Shown: positions 17,484-26,577 of the stretch, piece after piece
Layout: each line of letters opens with the position of its first letter
Position numbering within the stretch: position 1 is the stretch's first letter
Assembly (NCBI GenBank): GCA_905182885.1
Contig: CAJJCW010000001.1
Coordinates: 62,001 to 126,000, forward strand
Length of the DNA stretch: 64,000 nucleotides
Source: SAR86 cluster bacterium SAR86B
GTDB lineage: Bacteria > Pseudomonadota > Gammaproteobacteria > Magnimaribacterales > D2472
Direction of reading: 5' to 3'
Position numbers and translations under genes: made by a program
The notes under the pieces: generated by a model
What the model was told of the DNA's origin: nothing
Seen by the model: the letters and a program-made list of their open reading frames with translations, nothing else
The model's database searches: none

Positions 17484-18697
17484 AGTCTTTTTGGTACTTC
17501 TTTAGTCTGTTCAAACTTTGTATAAATTGGCATTAACAAGAAGAAGGCAAAATAGATAAATGTACAAATGACACTCATTGTTTTTCTTACTTCAGTTACG
17601 CCAACAGTTCCAAGATAGCCCAAAGTTAAAAAGCTGATTGCAAATAATGCTAGTGCAATTTTACTATAAATTCCCTTATACCTAATTGAGGCAGCCTTAC
17701 TATTATCTAACCAAGGAACTACAAAAAGAATAGCAACCGCTGAACCCATTATTATTAGGCCTCCTAACTTGTCTGGAACGGCTCTCAACATCGCATAGTA
17801 AGGAGAGTAATACCATACAGGTGCAATATGCTCTGGGGTAACCAAAGGATTGGCTTTTTCAAAGTTAGCCATTTCAATGAAATACCCTCCTCCTTCTGGG
17901 AAGAAAAACATAATAATTGCAAAAACTGTCATAAACACACCAATTGCAACAAAGGCATTTAAAACTTTATATGGAAAAAAAGGGACGCTATCTAAAGGAA
18001 TACCATCATCATCTAGAAATTCTTCAATATCTACACCTTCTGGATTTCCTGCGCCAACTTCATGAAGCGCAACAAGATGAAGAAATACAAGAGCTATTAA
18101 AACTAAAGGTAGGGCAACTACGTGTAAAGCAAAAAATCTAGAGACAGTTATACCTGAAATATAATAATCACCTCTTACCCAAAGCTCTAATGAGTCTCCA
18201 ATATAAGGAATAGCTCCAAATAATGAAATTATAACCTGAGCTCCCCAATACGACATTTGGCCATAGGGCAAAACATAACCAAGAAAGCCCTCAGCCATCA
18301 TTGCTAAATAAATTGCACAACCAAAAATCCAAACGAGCTCTTTAGGCTTCTGATATGAGCCATATAAAAGACCTCTGAACATATGAAGATAAACTACTGC
18401 AAAAAACATTGAAGCCCCTGTCGTATGCATGTATCTAATAACCCATCCATAATCAACGTCTCTCATAATATATTCTATGGATGAAAACGCTTCTTCTTCA
18501 GTGTTTGAATAAGGCATTATTAACCAAATTCCAGATATTATTTGGATTATTAGCACTACAGATGCTAGTGCTCCAAAAAGATACCAAAAATTAACTTTAG
18601 ATGGAACTGGATGTTTTGATAAATGTCTTTCGTAGGTATTTAGAATAGGTAGTCTGCTATTCAGCCAACCAAATAATTTTCCTGGCATTTCACTCAT
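17480..18697 (-). CDS. petB: Ubiquinol-cytochrome c reductase, cytochrome b
   Basis: Integral membrane subunit of the bc1 complex with two b haems and the two quinone sites. The 405-residue protein has about eight to nine hydrophobic segments. Landmark blocks: NFWYLFGALASVVLIIQIISG, the first His pair in RYMHTTGASMFF, GYVLPYGQMSYWGAQVI with the Qo-site region, the second pair in FFALHVVALPL and LHLVALHEVGAGNP, and the PVW[Y]YSPYYAMLR region matching the PEWY/Qo loop. HIAPVWYY replaces the common PEWYFLP form. One base would separate it from petA; the two genes abut. Confidence 0.97.
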   Translation of the reverse strand: MSEMPGKLFGWLNSRLPILNTYERHLSKHPVPSKVNFWYLFGALASVVLIIQIISGIWLIMPYSNTEEEAFSSIEYIMRDVDYGWVIRYMHTTGASMFFAVVYLHMFRGLLYGSYQKPKELVWIFGCAIYLAMMAEGFLGYVLPYGQMSYWGAQVIISLFGAIPYIGDSLELWVRGDYYISGITVSRFFALHVVALPLVLIALVFLHLVALHEVGAGNPEGVDIEEFLDDDGIPLDSVPFFPYKVLNAFVAIGVFMTVFAIIMFFFPEGGGYFIEMANFEKANPLVTPEHIAPVWYYSPYYAMLRAVPDKLGGLIIMGSAVAILFVVPWLDNSKAASIRYKGIYSKIALALFAISFLTLGYLGTVGVTEVRKTMSVICTFIYFAFFLLMPIYTKFEQTKEVPKRL

Positions 18698-19282
18698 TTA
18701 AGCTAGCTCCTCATCTTCACCGATAGTTAAAATACTTCCATTAAAAAAGTGCGGGGGTACTGGGAGATTAGTTGGCGCAGGCACGCCTTTGAAAACTCTT
18801 CCAACCATATCAAACATAGATCCGTGGCATGGGCAGAAAAAGCCCCCAGCCCAAGATGCATCCCATGGCTTTGGCTCAACTTCAGGATGATATTTTGGAG
18901 AACACCCCAGATGAGTACAAACTCCAGCAATAACAGTGTATTCACTGCTTTTAGATCTTGTTAGATTTTGACCTCTATATAACTCATCAATATCTTCAGA
19001 GTTTGGATCACGTAATTTTGAAAGAGTTGCTTCTAAGCCTTTTAAACTTTCTTTAGTATGTCTGATTACAAAAACAGGCTGTTTTCTCCAAGCGACTTGA
19101 ATTTGTTGACCGTATTGCATTTTTGATACATCAACTTTTACAGAAGCTCCAGCCGCCTTAGCTCTTGCACTTGGATTCCATGATGCTATAAAAGGTGTTG
19201 CTGCGAAAGGTATTCCTGAGAGACTAACAGCTGTTGTTAATCCAATTAAAACCTTTCTTCTTGTATTGTCTTTTTCTTGCAT
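18698..19282 (-). CDS. petA: Ubiquinol-cytochrome c reductase, Rieske iron-sulfur subunit
   Basis: Rieske [2Fe-2S] protein of complex III, taking the first electron from ubiquinol. The 194-residue product has a twin-arginine-type N-terminus (TRRKVLIGL, residues 7-15) with one membrane helix, then the cluster-binding motifs CTHLGC (122-127) and CPCHGS (150-155). The ligands are Cys122, His124, Cys150 and His153, with the disulfide pair Cys127/Cys152. It heads the petABC operon; a TATAAT box lies at 19330-19325 in the 79-base gap after rpsI. Confidence 0.97.
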   Translation of the reverse strand: MQEKDNTRRKVLIGLTTAVSLSGIPFAATPFIASWNPSARAKAAGASVKVDVSKMQYGQQIQVAWRKQPVFVIRHTKESLKGLEATLSKLRDPNSEDIDELYRGQNLTRSKSSEYTVIAGVCTHLGCSPKYHPEVEPKPWDASWAGGFFCPCHGSMFDMVGRVFKGVPAPTNLPVPPHFFNGSILTIGEDEELA

Positions 19283-19324
19283 TAGTTGTTTATGCCCGTA
19301 TATTTACTAATAAAAAACTAGCAG

Positions 19325-19330
19325 ATTATA
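19325..19330 (-). promoter_or_regulatory. Probable -10 box of the petABC operon
   Basis: Perfect TATAAT on the minus strand, 43 bases before the petA start and downstream of the rpsI stop. The region 17 bases upstream (AATTTT) is a poor -35 element and lies near the end of rpsI, so the assignment rests on the -10 box and on the gap being the only untranscribed-looking space before the operon. Confidence 0.4.
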
Positions 19331-19361
19331 CCACCAATCTTCGAGAAAAAATTTGGAAAAA

Positions 19362-19755
19362 TTAACGTTTTGAGAACTGTTTGCTTTTTCTTGCTTTTAC
19401 TAAACCAGGTTTCTTTCTTTCAACCCTTCTATCATCTCTAGTAAGAAGACCAGCTTTCTTAAGTTGAGCTCTTAACTCTTCATCATATGAAATTAAAGCT
19501 CTTGAAATTCCATGCCTAATAGCTCCAGCTTGTCCAAAACTACCTCCGCCCTTTACCTTGACGTTGATATCAAGTTTTCCGCTAAGCTCAGTCATCTCAA
19601 TAGGCTGCATAACAAGCATTTGTGCTACTTTTCTACCGAAATAGATATCTAACTTCTTATCATTGACTATTATGTCACCCTTACCTGAAGTCAGAGTAGA
19701 CTCTAGCTGATGAAGTTTTTCTTCTTCCGGTCGCGTAATGAACTTCTGATGTCAT
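19362..19755 (-). CDS. rpsI: 30S ribosomal protein S9 (frameshifted as sequenced)
   Basis: S9 is a small-subunit protein whose basic C-terminal tail (here [11 protein letters not shown]) contacts P-site tRNA. The ATG at 19755 overlaps the rplM stop (ATGA) and reads [20 protein letters not shown], a normal S9 start, then hits TAA four codons later. The correct continuation, [20 protein letters not shown], lies in the next frame. One extra base near 19695 (reading TAC-T-CTG) accounts for it; without it the gene has 131 codons, giving 130 residues as in E. coli. Simple annotation would start wrongly at an internal Met (19619) with 85 residues. The gene is essential or nearly so, so real inactivation is unlikely. 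Confidence 0.93.
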
Positions 19756-20192
19756 ATTGTTGGGTTCCATTCTATAGGTTGTTGTGATTCATGCTCATGC
19801 TCTGCACCACTAAATACTTTTAATTTATGAATCATAGACTTTCCTAGCTTATTTTTAGGAAGCATGCCTTTAACAGCCTCTTCAATAATTCTTTCAGGAA
19901 ATCTTTCATTCATCTCCTTAAAAGTTCTAGTCTTAAGCCCACCAGGATAAAGTGAATGAGTATAATATTTTTTATCAGTAAATTTTTGACCTGTAACTTT
20001 AATTTTTTCTGCGTTAATAACAATAACGTAGTCTCCGCCATCAGTATGGGGAGTAAAAGTAGGCTTATCTTTACCTCTTATTCTAGATGCTATTTTAGTT
20101 GCCAATCTACCCAGAACCTTGTCTGAAGCGTCAATAACATACCATTGTCTTTCGACATTTTCTTTTTTTAGTGAGAACGTTTTCATAATCAT
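19752..20192 (-). CDS. rplM: 50S ribosomal protein L13
   Basis: Large-subunit protein needed early in 50S assembly. The frame has 146 residues from 20192; the second Met (20186, [20 protein letters not shown]) matches the usual L13 start, giving 144. Blocks such as [39 protein letters not shown] and [21 protein letters not shown] are diagnostic. rplM-rpsI is the universal order and the two overlap by four bases. Confidence 0.98.
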   Translation of the reverse strand: MIMKTFSLKKENVERQWYVIDASDKVLGRLATKIASRIRGKDKPTFTPHTDGGDYVIVINAEKIKVTGQKFTDKKYYTHSLYPGGLKTRTFKEMNERFPERIIEEAVKGMLPKNKLGKSMIHKLKVFSGAEHEHESQQPIEWNPTI

Positions 20193-20209
20193 ATTTTTGT
20201 AAGATGCGA

Positions 20210-20238
20210 ATATTAATGTTTAGACGGAAAATTAGCAA
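20210..20238 (-). promoter_or_regulatory. Candidate promoter of rplM-rpsI
   Basis: On the minus strand TTGCTA (20238-20233), a 17-base spacer and TAATAT (20215-20210) form a sigma70-like promoter 18 bases before the first rplM start codon, in the 73-base gap after zapE. Spacing is ideal; the hexamers are imperfect. Confidence 0.45.
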
Positions 20239-20265
20239 TATTTAAGTGCATTTAAATTAAACTTT

Positions 20266-21318
20266 TTAAGTATTATTCAAATACTCTATAGTTTGCATTT
20301 CGGTTAATCTACTCAAACACCTATCCCATAAGATTTTTAATTTTGTTCCTTTGTAAATGTTTAAATGGTTGATATTTCCAAAAAAGAATTTCACTTTAGT
20401 ATTTTCTCTGTAGCTAATATCAATAAAAGAAATGAACCTCCTTATAATATCGGCATTATTATCATCACACTCTAGAAAATCATTTATAAAAACCCATTCA
20501 AAATTCTTTGATATTTCTATGAAATCTTTTGATCCTGTGGATTGATTAAAGAAGTCACTAAATGAAACCCATAAGAAATCTTCTGATAAAGATTTACAAC
20601 GAAATTTTCTTGAGTTTATTTCTAAAATGCTTGATGGAATTTCATGGTTGCTAAAATTAGACTTTATAAACCTCAAGATATCCTCATCCTTATATGGTGA
20701 GCTATTGGAATGATCTGTATATTTGAATATATTCCTAGCTCTATAATCAACCAAGCCTCTTAGCTCATATATATTTAAGCTATCTTTTATAGTTACCATT
20801 GATTTCATGAATTTTTGTCTTTGCAGTCCATCTTTATATAAGTCATCGGGATGTGCATTTGATGTTAGAAATAACTGCGACCCATTCTTAAGAACTTGAT
20901 TTAATAGGCTACCTATAATCATTGCATCAGCCACATCTTCCACCTGAAACTCATCTATAAATATAATTTTATACTTACTACTTAGTGACTTAGCTATTAT
21001 GTTTAGTGGATCTTTATTCCCGACAAGTCTAGATAATTCTGAGTGGGCCATATACATAAAATCAATGTAATGAAAGGAGATAGAACTTTTACCATTTCCA
21101 ATATTCTTTAAAATTGCTTCAGACAGCAAGGTTTTCCCTCTTCCAACCGCCCCCCATGTATAAAAGCTATTCTTTACTATTTTGCCCTTAAGGCTGTCTA
21201 GCACTGTTTTCTTTTTAGTTTGAATATCAACTATGCTTTTAATTAAATCAAGCTGTGCATCATCTACCTCTATATCTTGGTTTTTAAGATCGTTAATGAT
21301 ATTTTGTAGCATGGGCAT
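20266..21318 (-). CDS. zapE: Cell division ATPase ZapE (AFG1-like)
   Basis: ZapE is a peripheral AAA-type ATPase that associates with the Z-ring in E. coli under low oxygen or stress. The 350-residue protein has Walker A in YTWGAVGRGKTLLSEA (GRGKT at 59-63), HYIDFMYMAHSEL, Walker B KIIFIDEFQVEDVADAM, sensor LFLTSNAHPDDLYKDGLQR and the RYRD-like DYRAR, all diagnostic of the AFG1/ZapE family. Starts at 21318 or 21312 (MLQNIIND) are both possible. The start faces that of the divergent protease gene and the coding regions touch or overlap. It sits upstream of rplM as in related genomes. Confidence 0.93.
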   Translation of the reverse strand: MPMLQNIINDLKNQDIEVDDAQLDLIKSIVDIQTKKKTVLDSLKGKIVKNSFYTWGAVGRGKTLLSEAILKNIGNGKSSISFHYIDFMYMAHSELSRLVGNKDPLNIIAKSLSSKYKIIFIDEFQVEDVADAMIIGSLLNQVLKNGSQLFLTSNAHPDDLYKDGLQRQKFMKSMVTIKDSLNIYELRGLVDYRARNIFKYTDHSNSSPYKDEDILRFIKSNFSNHEIPSSILEINSRKFRCKSLSEDFLWVSFSDFFNQSTGSKDFIEISKNFEWVFINDFLECDDNNADIIRRFISFIDISYRENTKVKFFFGNINHLNIYKGTKLKILWDRCLSRLTEMQTIEYLNNT

Positions 21319-21319
21319 T

Positions 21320-22324
21320 ATGAAAATTTTACAGGTATTTAAGATTAATTATTTAGTAGTTATTTTAATTACTATTATTTCAACGTTATTTATTGTTAAT
21401 AATAATAACAAATTTGTAACAGCATCTGATAAATCTATTTCATCCGTCGTTACTGTTTTTTCTTATGGAGGTAATTCATACCGCTCATCAAGATCAAATG
21501 GAATTGGTTCAGGAGTTATTTTTTCAGATGATGGTTACATTGTAACCAACCTTCATGTCGTCTCTCAAAATAAAAAAGTTGCTATAAAACTAAATAATGG
21601 CAACCAGTACAATGCAAAAATAATAGGAGCTGATAGAAATTCAGACATAGCGGTTTTAAAAATATTACCAACTGAAACATTAGATTCGATAAATTTTGCT
21701 GACAGCAAAAACTTAAAAATTGGCGATAAGGTTTTAGCAATTGGAAACCCATATGGTATTGGAATTTCTGTTTCTAGTGGAATAATTAGTGCAACCGGAA
21801 GAGATTATGGCAACCCATATCTTGAATTAATTCAAACTGATGCTGCTATAAATCCAGGAAATTCTGGAGGTGCCCTTATTAATGAAAATGGTAACTTGAT
21901 TGGAATAAATACAAAGATATTCTCTAAAACAGGTGCATATCAAGGAATAGGCTTTGCCATTCCTTCAGAAAAAGTTATTCAAGTTGCTTCTGAAATTATT
22001 CAATACGGCAAGGTAAGAAGTGTTTGGATAGGAAACTTTAGAGTCGCTATAGTTAGATTTGAACTTGATAAAAATCTTCTATCAAATGGACTTCAAGTGG
22101 TTGAAATGGAAGGTGAAGGACCTTTATTTAAAAAAGGTGTTGGTGTTGGAGATGTAATATATGGAGTGAATGGTAAGGATGCAACTTGGAAAAACCTCAC
22201 TCAATTCCTCAGCCTTGCAGCTCCTGGGGATTCTATTAAATTAGAAATATTTACAGAGAGTAAAAAAAGAAAAGTAGTAGAAATTAAAACAAGTGCTATA
22301 AAGGAAATTAACTTGGCAATCTAA
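21320..22324 (+). CDS. degS: DegS/AlgW-type periplasmic serine protease with PDZ domain
   Basis: Membrane-anchored trypsin-like protease; DegS (AlgW) starts RseA cleavage in the sigma-E envelope stress response when its PDZ domain senses unfolded porins. From the ATG at 21320 the product has 334 residues: an N-terminal anchor helix (about 10-26), then the protease domain with catalytic His79 (TNLHVV), Asp109 (NSDIAVLK) and Ser182 (NPGNSGGAL), and a C-terminal PDZ domain (LQVVEMEGEGPLFKKGVGVGDVIYGVNG). One PDZ domain and an uncleaved anchor favour DegS over DegP. An alternative ATG is at 21311. The end overlaps the convergent murA by 17 bases. Confidence 0.88.
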   Translation: MKILQVFKINYLVVILITIISTLFIVNNNNKFVTASDKSISSVVTVFSYGGNSYRSSRSNGIGSGVIFSDDGYIVTNLHVVSQNKKVAIKLNNGNQYNAKIIGADRNSDIAVLKILPTETLDSINFADSKNLKIGDKVLAIGNPYGIGISVSSGIISATGRDYGNPYLELIQTDAAINPGNSGGALINENGNLIGINTKIFSKTGAYQGIGFAIPSEKVIQVASEIIQYGKVRSVWIGNFRVAIVRFELDKNLLSNGLQVVEMEGEGPLFKKGVGVGDVIYGVNGKDATWKNLTQFLSLAAPGDSIKLEIFTESKKRKVVEIKTSAIKEINLAI

Positions 22325-23567
22325 GAATATTTGCACCCAGATAATTAAGCTTCTCCTCTATCCTCTCATAGCCCCTATCTATGTGATATATCCTATCGAC
22401 AATAGTATCTCCCTCTGCACAAAGACCAGCTAAGATCAAGCTAGCAGAAGCCCTAAGGTCTGTCGCCATAACCTCAGCTCCATATAAAGTGTTCACGCCT
22501 TTAACTAATGCATGATTTCCTTGAACGGATATGTCACAACCCATTCTATTTAGCTCCTGAATATGCATAAATCTATTTTCAAAAACATTTTCATAGATAT
22601 TTGATACCCCGTCAGCCATAGCGCTAATAACAGAAAATTGTGCCTGCATATCAGTTGGAAATTCAGGAAAAGGAGCTGTTGTAATATCAACTGGTTTTGG
22701 CTTGTCTAGATTCATAGATAAGGATATTGAATCATCAGTGCATGTTATTTCAGCACCTGTTTCAGCAAGTTTTTCTAATACTTTTTTTAATCGGTCTGGA
22801 TTAATTCCATCTATACGAATATCCCCAGCTGTAACAACTGCAGCTGCTAAGTATGTACCTGCTTCTATTCTGTCTGCTGGGATATCAAATGTAACTCCTG
22901 TCAACTCCTCAACCCCCTCAATGATTATCTCGTCAGTACCAGCGCCTTTAATATTTGCACCCATAGCGTTAAGCATTTCAGCTAAATCTACTATCTCTGG
23001 CTCTTTTGCTACATTGGTTAAGTAAGAGGTACCTTCGGCCAATGCTGCTGCCATCATTATATTCTCCGTCCCAGTTACAGTGATGCCATCAAATTTTACT
23101 CTAGTACCTTGCAGTCGGTCAGCAGTCGCTTCAATATAGCCATTTTTAAGCTCAATTTTTGCACCAAGCTGCTCTAAAGCATCTAAATGAAAATTAACAG
23201 GCCTAGAGCCAATTGCACAGCCTCCTGGTAAAGCAATTCTAGCCTTACCATACCTTGCAACTAAAGGGCCCAAAACTAATATCGATGCTCTCATAGTTTT
23301 AACCAACTCATATCTTGCCTCTGTATCAGAAAGTTTATTTGAAGAGATTGTAAAATCCATATCCTCATTCAAAATAATCTGAGCTCCCATAGAGCCTAGT
23401 AATTCAAACATAGTTGTTATGTCTTGAAGAAAAGGAAGGTTTCTAAGCACTACGCTCTCTTTACATAAAATAGTTGCTGCAATCATTGGCAATGCAGCAT
23501 TCTTAGCTCCTGAACATTTGATTGTTCCGCTTATGGTGTTTCCACCTTTGATTAATAATTTTTCCAA
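22308..23567 (-). CDS. murA: UDP-N-acetylglucosamine 1-carboxyvinyltransferase MurA
   Basis: First committed step of peptidoglycan synthesis: adds enolpyruvate from PEP to UDP-GlcNAc. The 419-residue protein is the same length as E. coli MurA. Lys22 (CSGAKNAALP), the active-site loop LPGGCAIGSRPVNFHLDAL with Cys117 (the fosfomycin target, so sensitivity is expected), and PFPEFPTDMQAQ with the catalytic Asp are all present. Clustering with ibaG and mlaC is the common gammaproteobacterial arrangement. Confidence 0.98.
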   Translation of the reverse strand: MEKLLIKGGNTISGTIKCSGAKNAALPMIAATILCKESVVLRNLPFLQDITTMFELLGSMGAQIILNEDMDFTISSNKLSDTEARYELVKTMRASILVLGPLVARYGKARIALPGGCAIGSRPVNFHLDALEQLGAKIELKNGYIEATADRLQGTRVKFDGITVTGTENIMMAAALAEGTSYLTNVAKEPEIVDLAEMLNAMGANIKGAGTDEIIIEGVEELTGVTFDIPADRIEAGTYLAAAVVTAGDIRIDGINPDRLKKVLEKLAETGAEITCTDDSISLSMNLDKPKPVDITTAPFPEFPTDMQAQFSVISAMADGVSNIYENVFENRFMHIQELNRMGCDISVQGNHALVKGVNTLYGAEVMATDLRASASLILAGLCAEGDTIVDRIYHIDRGYERIEEKLNYLGANILRLPS

Positions 23568-23571
23568 TTTT

Positions 23572-23811
23572 TTACCCTACCTTTGTATCCAAACTTAATG
23601 CGTGCAAAGAGCCTGACTGAAAATTATCCTTAAGAAGATTTAAAACTCTTTTATGCTGTTGTATTAAAGAGATTCCTTTAAAAGATGCAGAAGTTACAAC
23701 TAATTTGAAATTACAAGAATCACCATCAAAAGAGCAAGTTGCATCTGGGATACCCTTAAGAATAATTTTTTTTATAGCATCTCTATCCATCGATACCTGC
23801 ATCTCCAGCAT
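23572..23811 (-). CDS. ibaG: BolA-family protein IbaG
   Basis: Small BolA-like protein, possibly involved in iron-sulfur trafficking with monothiol glutaredoxins and in acid response. The frame of 79 residues contains the BolA core DAIKKIILKGIPDATCSFDGDSCNFKLVVTS, followed by FKGISLIQQHKRVLNLL and a C-terminal GSLHALSLDTK, matching IbaG (GexIHALSLKT pattern) rather than BolA proper. The start is uncertain: Met1, Met4 or Met8 are all in frame, and the gene begins inside mlaC by up to 29 bases. It directly precedes murA, as in E. coli. Confidence 0.9.
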   Translation of the reverse strand: MLEMQVSMDRDAIKKIILKGIPDATCSFDGDSCNFKLVVTSASFKGISLIQQHKRVLNLLKDNFQSGSLHALSLDTKVG

Positions 23812-24409
23812 CAGATATCCAATTCATTAAAATCATCTCGATGTCACCGTCATGATTATTAGCTAGGGCTTGAAATTGATTTCTAAATGTTAATCCTAAG
23901 TTAACCCCGTTCACGATTATATTTACAATCATCCATTGATCATTACTTTTTCTTAATTTATATGAAATGGGATATTTACTACTTCCTGTATCTAGCATCT
24001 GCTTTACTTCTATGCTGTTAAGCCCTAGCCAATCGCCTTCTCCAGGAAGAGTATTTATAGATTGATCTCCCCATTGCGCCAATGTCTCAGAATAAGTATC
24101 TAATAAAGAATTTCTAAAAATTGCAACAAAATCTTTCCTTTGCTTTGGTGAAGAAGCTTGATAGTATTTTTTACCCATAACACTAGCTGCAACCCTTCTA
24201 AAATCAATCATTGGATCAAATATTTCTTTTATTTTATCCTCATAAGCCTCTCTATCTTTTGAAAATAAATCTTTGTTTTCAATAAGAACTTGAACCATTT
24301 TTTGAGCATTACTATCTATAAAGATATAAGGATCTTCCTCAGAAATTAGAGGCAATGAACTTAGTAATAAAATAGAGATATAAAAATAATTTTTATGTAA
24401 GGCGAACAT
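23783..24409 (-). CDS. mlaC: MlaC-like periplasmic phospholipid-binding protein
   Basis: MlaC shuttles phospholipids between the outer-membrane MlaA complex and the inner-membrane MlaFEDB transporter. The 208-residue protein has a signal peptide (NYFYISILLLSSLPLIS, residues 7-23) and the family core: FDPMIDFRRVAASVMGKKYYQASSPKQRKDFVAIFRNSLLDTYSETLAQW, then VNIIVNGVNLGLTFRNQFQ. This matches the Tol-tolerance Ttg2/MlaC domain. The other mla genes, normally just upstream, are absent here; the neighbour across a 45-base divergent gap is kdsD. Confidence 0.92.
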   Translation of the reverse strand: MFALHKNYFYISILLLSSLPLISEEDPYIFIDSNAQKMVQVLIENKDLFSKDREAYEDKIKEIFDPMIDFRRVAASVMGKKYYQASSPKQRKDFVAIFRNSLLDTYSETLAQWGDQSINTLPGEGDWLGLNSIEVKQMLDTGSSKYPISYKLRKSNDQWMIVNIIVNGVNLGLTFRNQFQALANNHDGDIEMILMNWISDAGDAGIDG

Positions 24410-24454
24410 TGTTCTATTATAGCATTTGAAACATAATAAAAATTCATTGAACCT

Positions 24455-25418
24455 ATGAAAAAATATAATTATATTGCGTCAGCTAAGAGAACATTTAAAA
24501 TTGAATCTGATGCCATAAAAGGCCTTACCAATCAACTTGATAAAAACTTCTCATTACTGTGTGATGAGATAAAAAATAATGAAGGAAAGTTCGTAATTAT
24601 GGGTGTTGGTAAATCAGGTCATATAGGGCAAAAAATTTCCGCAACTCTTTCTAGTACCGGCACAGGATCTGTTTTTATCCATCCTACTGAAGCTGCGCAT
24701 GGTGATATGGGACTAATTGATAAGATAGATATCGTTTTATTAATATCAAACTCCGGTGAAACTGATGAAATAATTAATATCCTTCCTTCTTTAAAAAGAC
24801 TTGCTTCAAAAGTAGCATCTCTTACAAGTAACAAAAATTCATCAATATCAAAATCTTCCGACATTCCAATTATAATTAAAACTAAAGAAGCATGCCCTCT
24901 TGATCTAGCTCCAACATCCTCAACAACTGCTGCTCTTGCCTTTGGAGATGCATCTAGCAATAGCTTTGCTGGAATCTAAAGGATTTACAAAAAATGATTT
25001 TGCAAGCTCTCACCCCGCAGGCAAGTTAGGTAAAAAATTAATTACTCAGGTTCAACACATAATGCACAAAGGTCTAGAAATACCTAAAGTAAAAGACACC
25101 ACCCTGCTAAGCGAAGCGTTGCTAGAAATAACAAATAAAGGCCTGGGAATAACACTGGTTACAAATAAATCTAAAGTTGTTGGAATATTTACTGATGGCG
25201 ATCTTAGACGGTGCTTAAATGAGAAAATTGACATTAATTTAACTAAGATTAAAGATGTTATGACTAAGAAATTTAAAACTATAGATTCAATGACCCTTGC
25301 GATAGATGCAGCAGAGGTAATGGAGACAAATAAAATATTCACCCTAGTTGTTATGAGTGGAACTAAGAATGTTGGGGTTCTTTCAATGCATGACTTGATT
25401 CAAGCAAGGATCTTATAA
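24455..25418 (+). CDS. kdsD: Arabinose-5-phosphate isomerase KdsD (frameshifted as sequenced)
   Basis: Converts ribulose-5-phosphate to arabinose-5-phosphate, the first step to the LPS sugar Kdo. The first part (24455 to a TAA at 24977-24979) has the SIS domain: GVGKSGHIGQKISATLSSTGTGS, HGDMGLI, ISNSGETDEI and APTSSTTAALAFGDA. The second part continues in the next frame with LAIALLESKGFTKNDFASSHPAGKLGKKL and two CBS domains ending SMHDLIQARIL. One extra base at about 24953 (GCA-T-CTA) explains the break; without it there are 320 residues, close to E. coli KdsD (328). kdsC and lptC, which usually follow, are missing and lptA starts immediately. Confidence 0.92.
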
Positions 25419-25835
25419 TTGAATAAAATACTTACATTTTTTTTAGTTTCTTTTGCTTGTATATCAACTTTATCTGCAAATGCCTTTCTTGATAATCTTA
25501 TTATTAATTCTAATTCCGTAGAAGTAAAAAAGAACAGTAGCCAAATAGTATTTCTTAATAATGTTCAGATCGAAACAGAATTTCTATCAATAAAAGCAGA
25601 TATTGCTCTTTACGATAATATTAAAAAAATAATGTCTCTAAGAGGAAATCCTTCTTTGATTCAATCGACATCAGGCGAGCAAAATTTTAATGGCAATGCA
25701 GAGGAGATAGTTTTTTATAGCAATAGTAAAATCCATCTTCTAGGAAATGCATCTATGGATTATGACAATATAAAAATCTCATCTAGTTCAATAATCTTTA
25801 ATCCTCAAAATGGAATGGTATCTTCTGATGAATAG
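25419..25835 (+). CDS. lptA: LPS transport periplasmic protein LptA
   Basis: LptA forms the periplasmic bridge carrying LPS from LptB2FGC to LptDE. The 138-residue product starts at a TTG directly after the kdsD stop, has a signal peptide ending SANA (residues 18-21), and shows the beta-jellyroll OstA pattern: NSVEVKKNSSQIVFLNNVQIETEFLSIKADIALYDN and NFNGNAEEIVFYSNSKIHLLGNASMDYDNIKISSSSI. It is shorter than E. coli LptA (185). Identification relies on this pattern and on lptB next to it. LptC shares the fold but would carry a membrane anchor, and the cleavable signal favours LptA. Confidence 0.87.
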   Translation: MNKILTFFLVSFACISTLSANAFLDNLIINSNSVEVKKNSSQIVFLNNVQIETEFLSIKADIALYDNIKKIMSLRGNPSLIQSTSGEQNFNGNAEEIVFYSNSKIHLLGNASMDYDNIKISSSSIIFNPQNGMVSSDE

Positions 25836-25858
25836 TTCTAAGAAAGAAGCTTCTTAAA

Positions 25859-26572
25859 ATGCTTACTCTAGAAAATATATCAAAATCAATAAAAACAAAA
25901 AAAATTGTTGATGGCATTAGTTTCGATATAAAGCCAGGAACTATTAATGGACTCCTTGGGCCTAATGGTGCTGGAAAGACAACAACCTTTTATTTGATTG
26001 CTGGATTAGTAAAATGCGATGAAGGTAAAATTATCTTTGATAGTGAAGACATTACATCCCTTCCTATGCATAAGAGATCAAAAATAGGAATTAAATATTT
26101 GCCGCAAGAGCCTTCTATCTTTCAAAACCTTAACGTATATGAAAACCTTTATGGCTTGGCTGAGATTTCATTTCAAACTAAACAAGAAATTGCTTCTTTC
26201 ATGGATCAATCAATAGAGGAGTTTAATTTAACAGAAATACTTAACTTAAAAGGAAGGCAGTTGTCTGGAGGTCAAAGAAGAAAAGTTGAAATTGCAAGAA
26301 CTCTTGCAGCACAGCCAAAAGTGATACTTCTGGATGAGCCATTTGCTGGAATAGACCCTATTGCTATAGAAGAAATAAAACAAGTTTTAATCTCACTAAC
26401 AAAAAAAAATATAGCTATATTAATTACAGACCATAACGTTAGAGAAGCTCTCGAAATATGTAACAAGGCAATTGTTATAAACAACGGAGGCGTTATTGCA
26501 ATGGGCTCAAAAGATGAGCTTATAAAGAATGAGTTAGTAAAAAAAGTCTATTTAGGAAATATGTATAGTTAA
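25859..26572 (+). CDS. lptB: LPS export ABC transporter ATP-binding protein LptB
   Basis: Cytoplasmic ATPase of the LptB2FG transporter that extracts LPS from the inner membrane. The 237-residue protein has Walker A GPNGAGKTT (34-42), the Q-loop LPQEPSIFQNL, the signature LSGGQRRKVEIART (135-148), Walker B VILLDEPFAGIDP (from about 155) and the switch His in LITDHNVREAL. The PFAGIDPIA stretch and length are typical of LptB. It lies between lptA and rpoN, the standard order. Confidence 0.97.
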   Translation: MLTLENISKSIKTKKIVDGISFDIKPGTINGLLGPNGAGKTTTFYLIAGLVKCDEGKIIFDSEDITSLPMHKRSKIGIKYLPQEPSIFQNLNVYENLYGLAEISFQTKQEIASFMDQSIEEFNLTEILNLKGRQLSGGQRRKVEIARTLAAQPKVILLDEPFAGIDPIAIEEIKQVLISLTKKNIAILITDHNVREALEICNKAIVINNGGVIAMGSKDELIKNELVKKVYLGNMYS

Positions 26573-26577
26573 AAACT

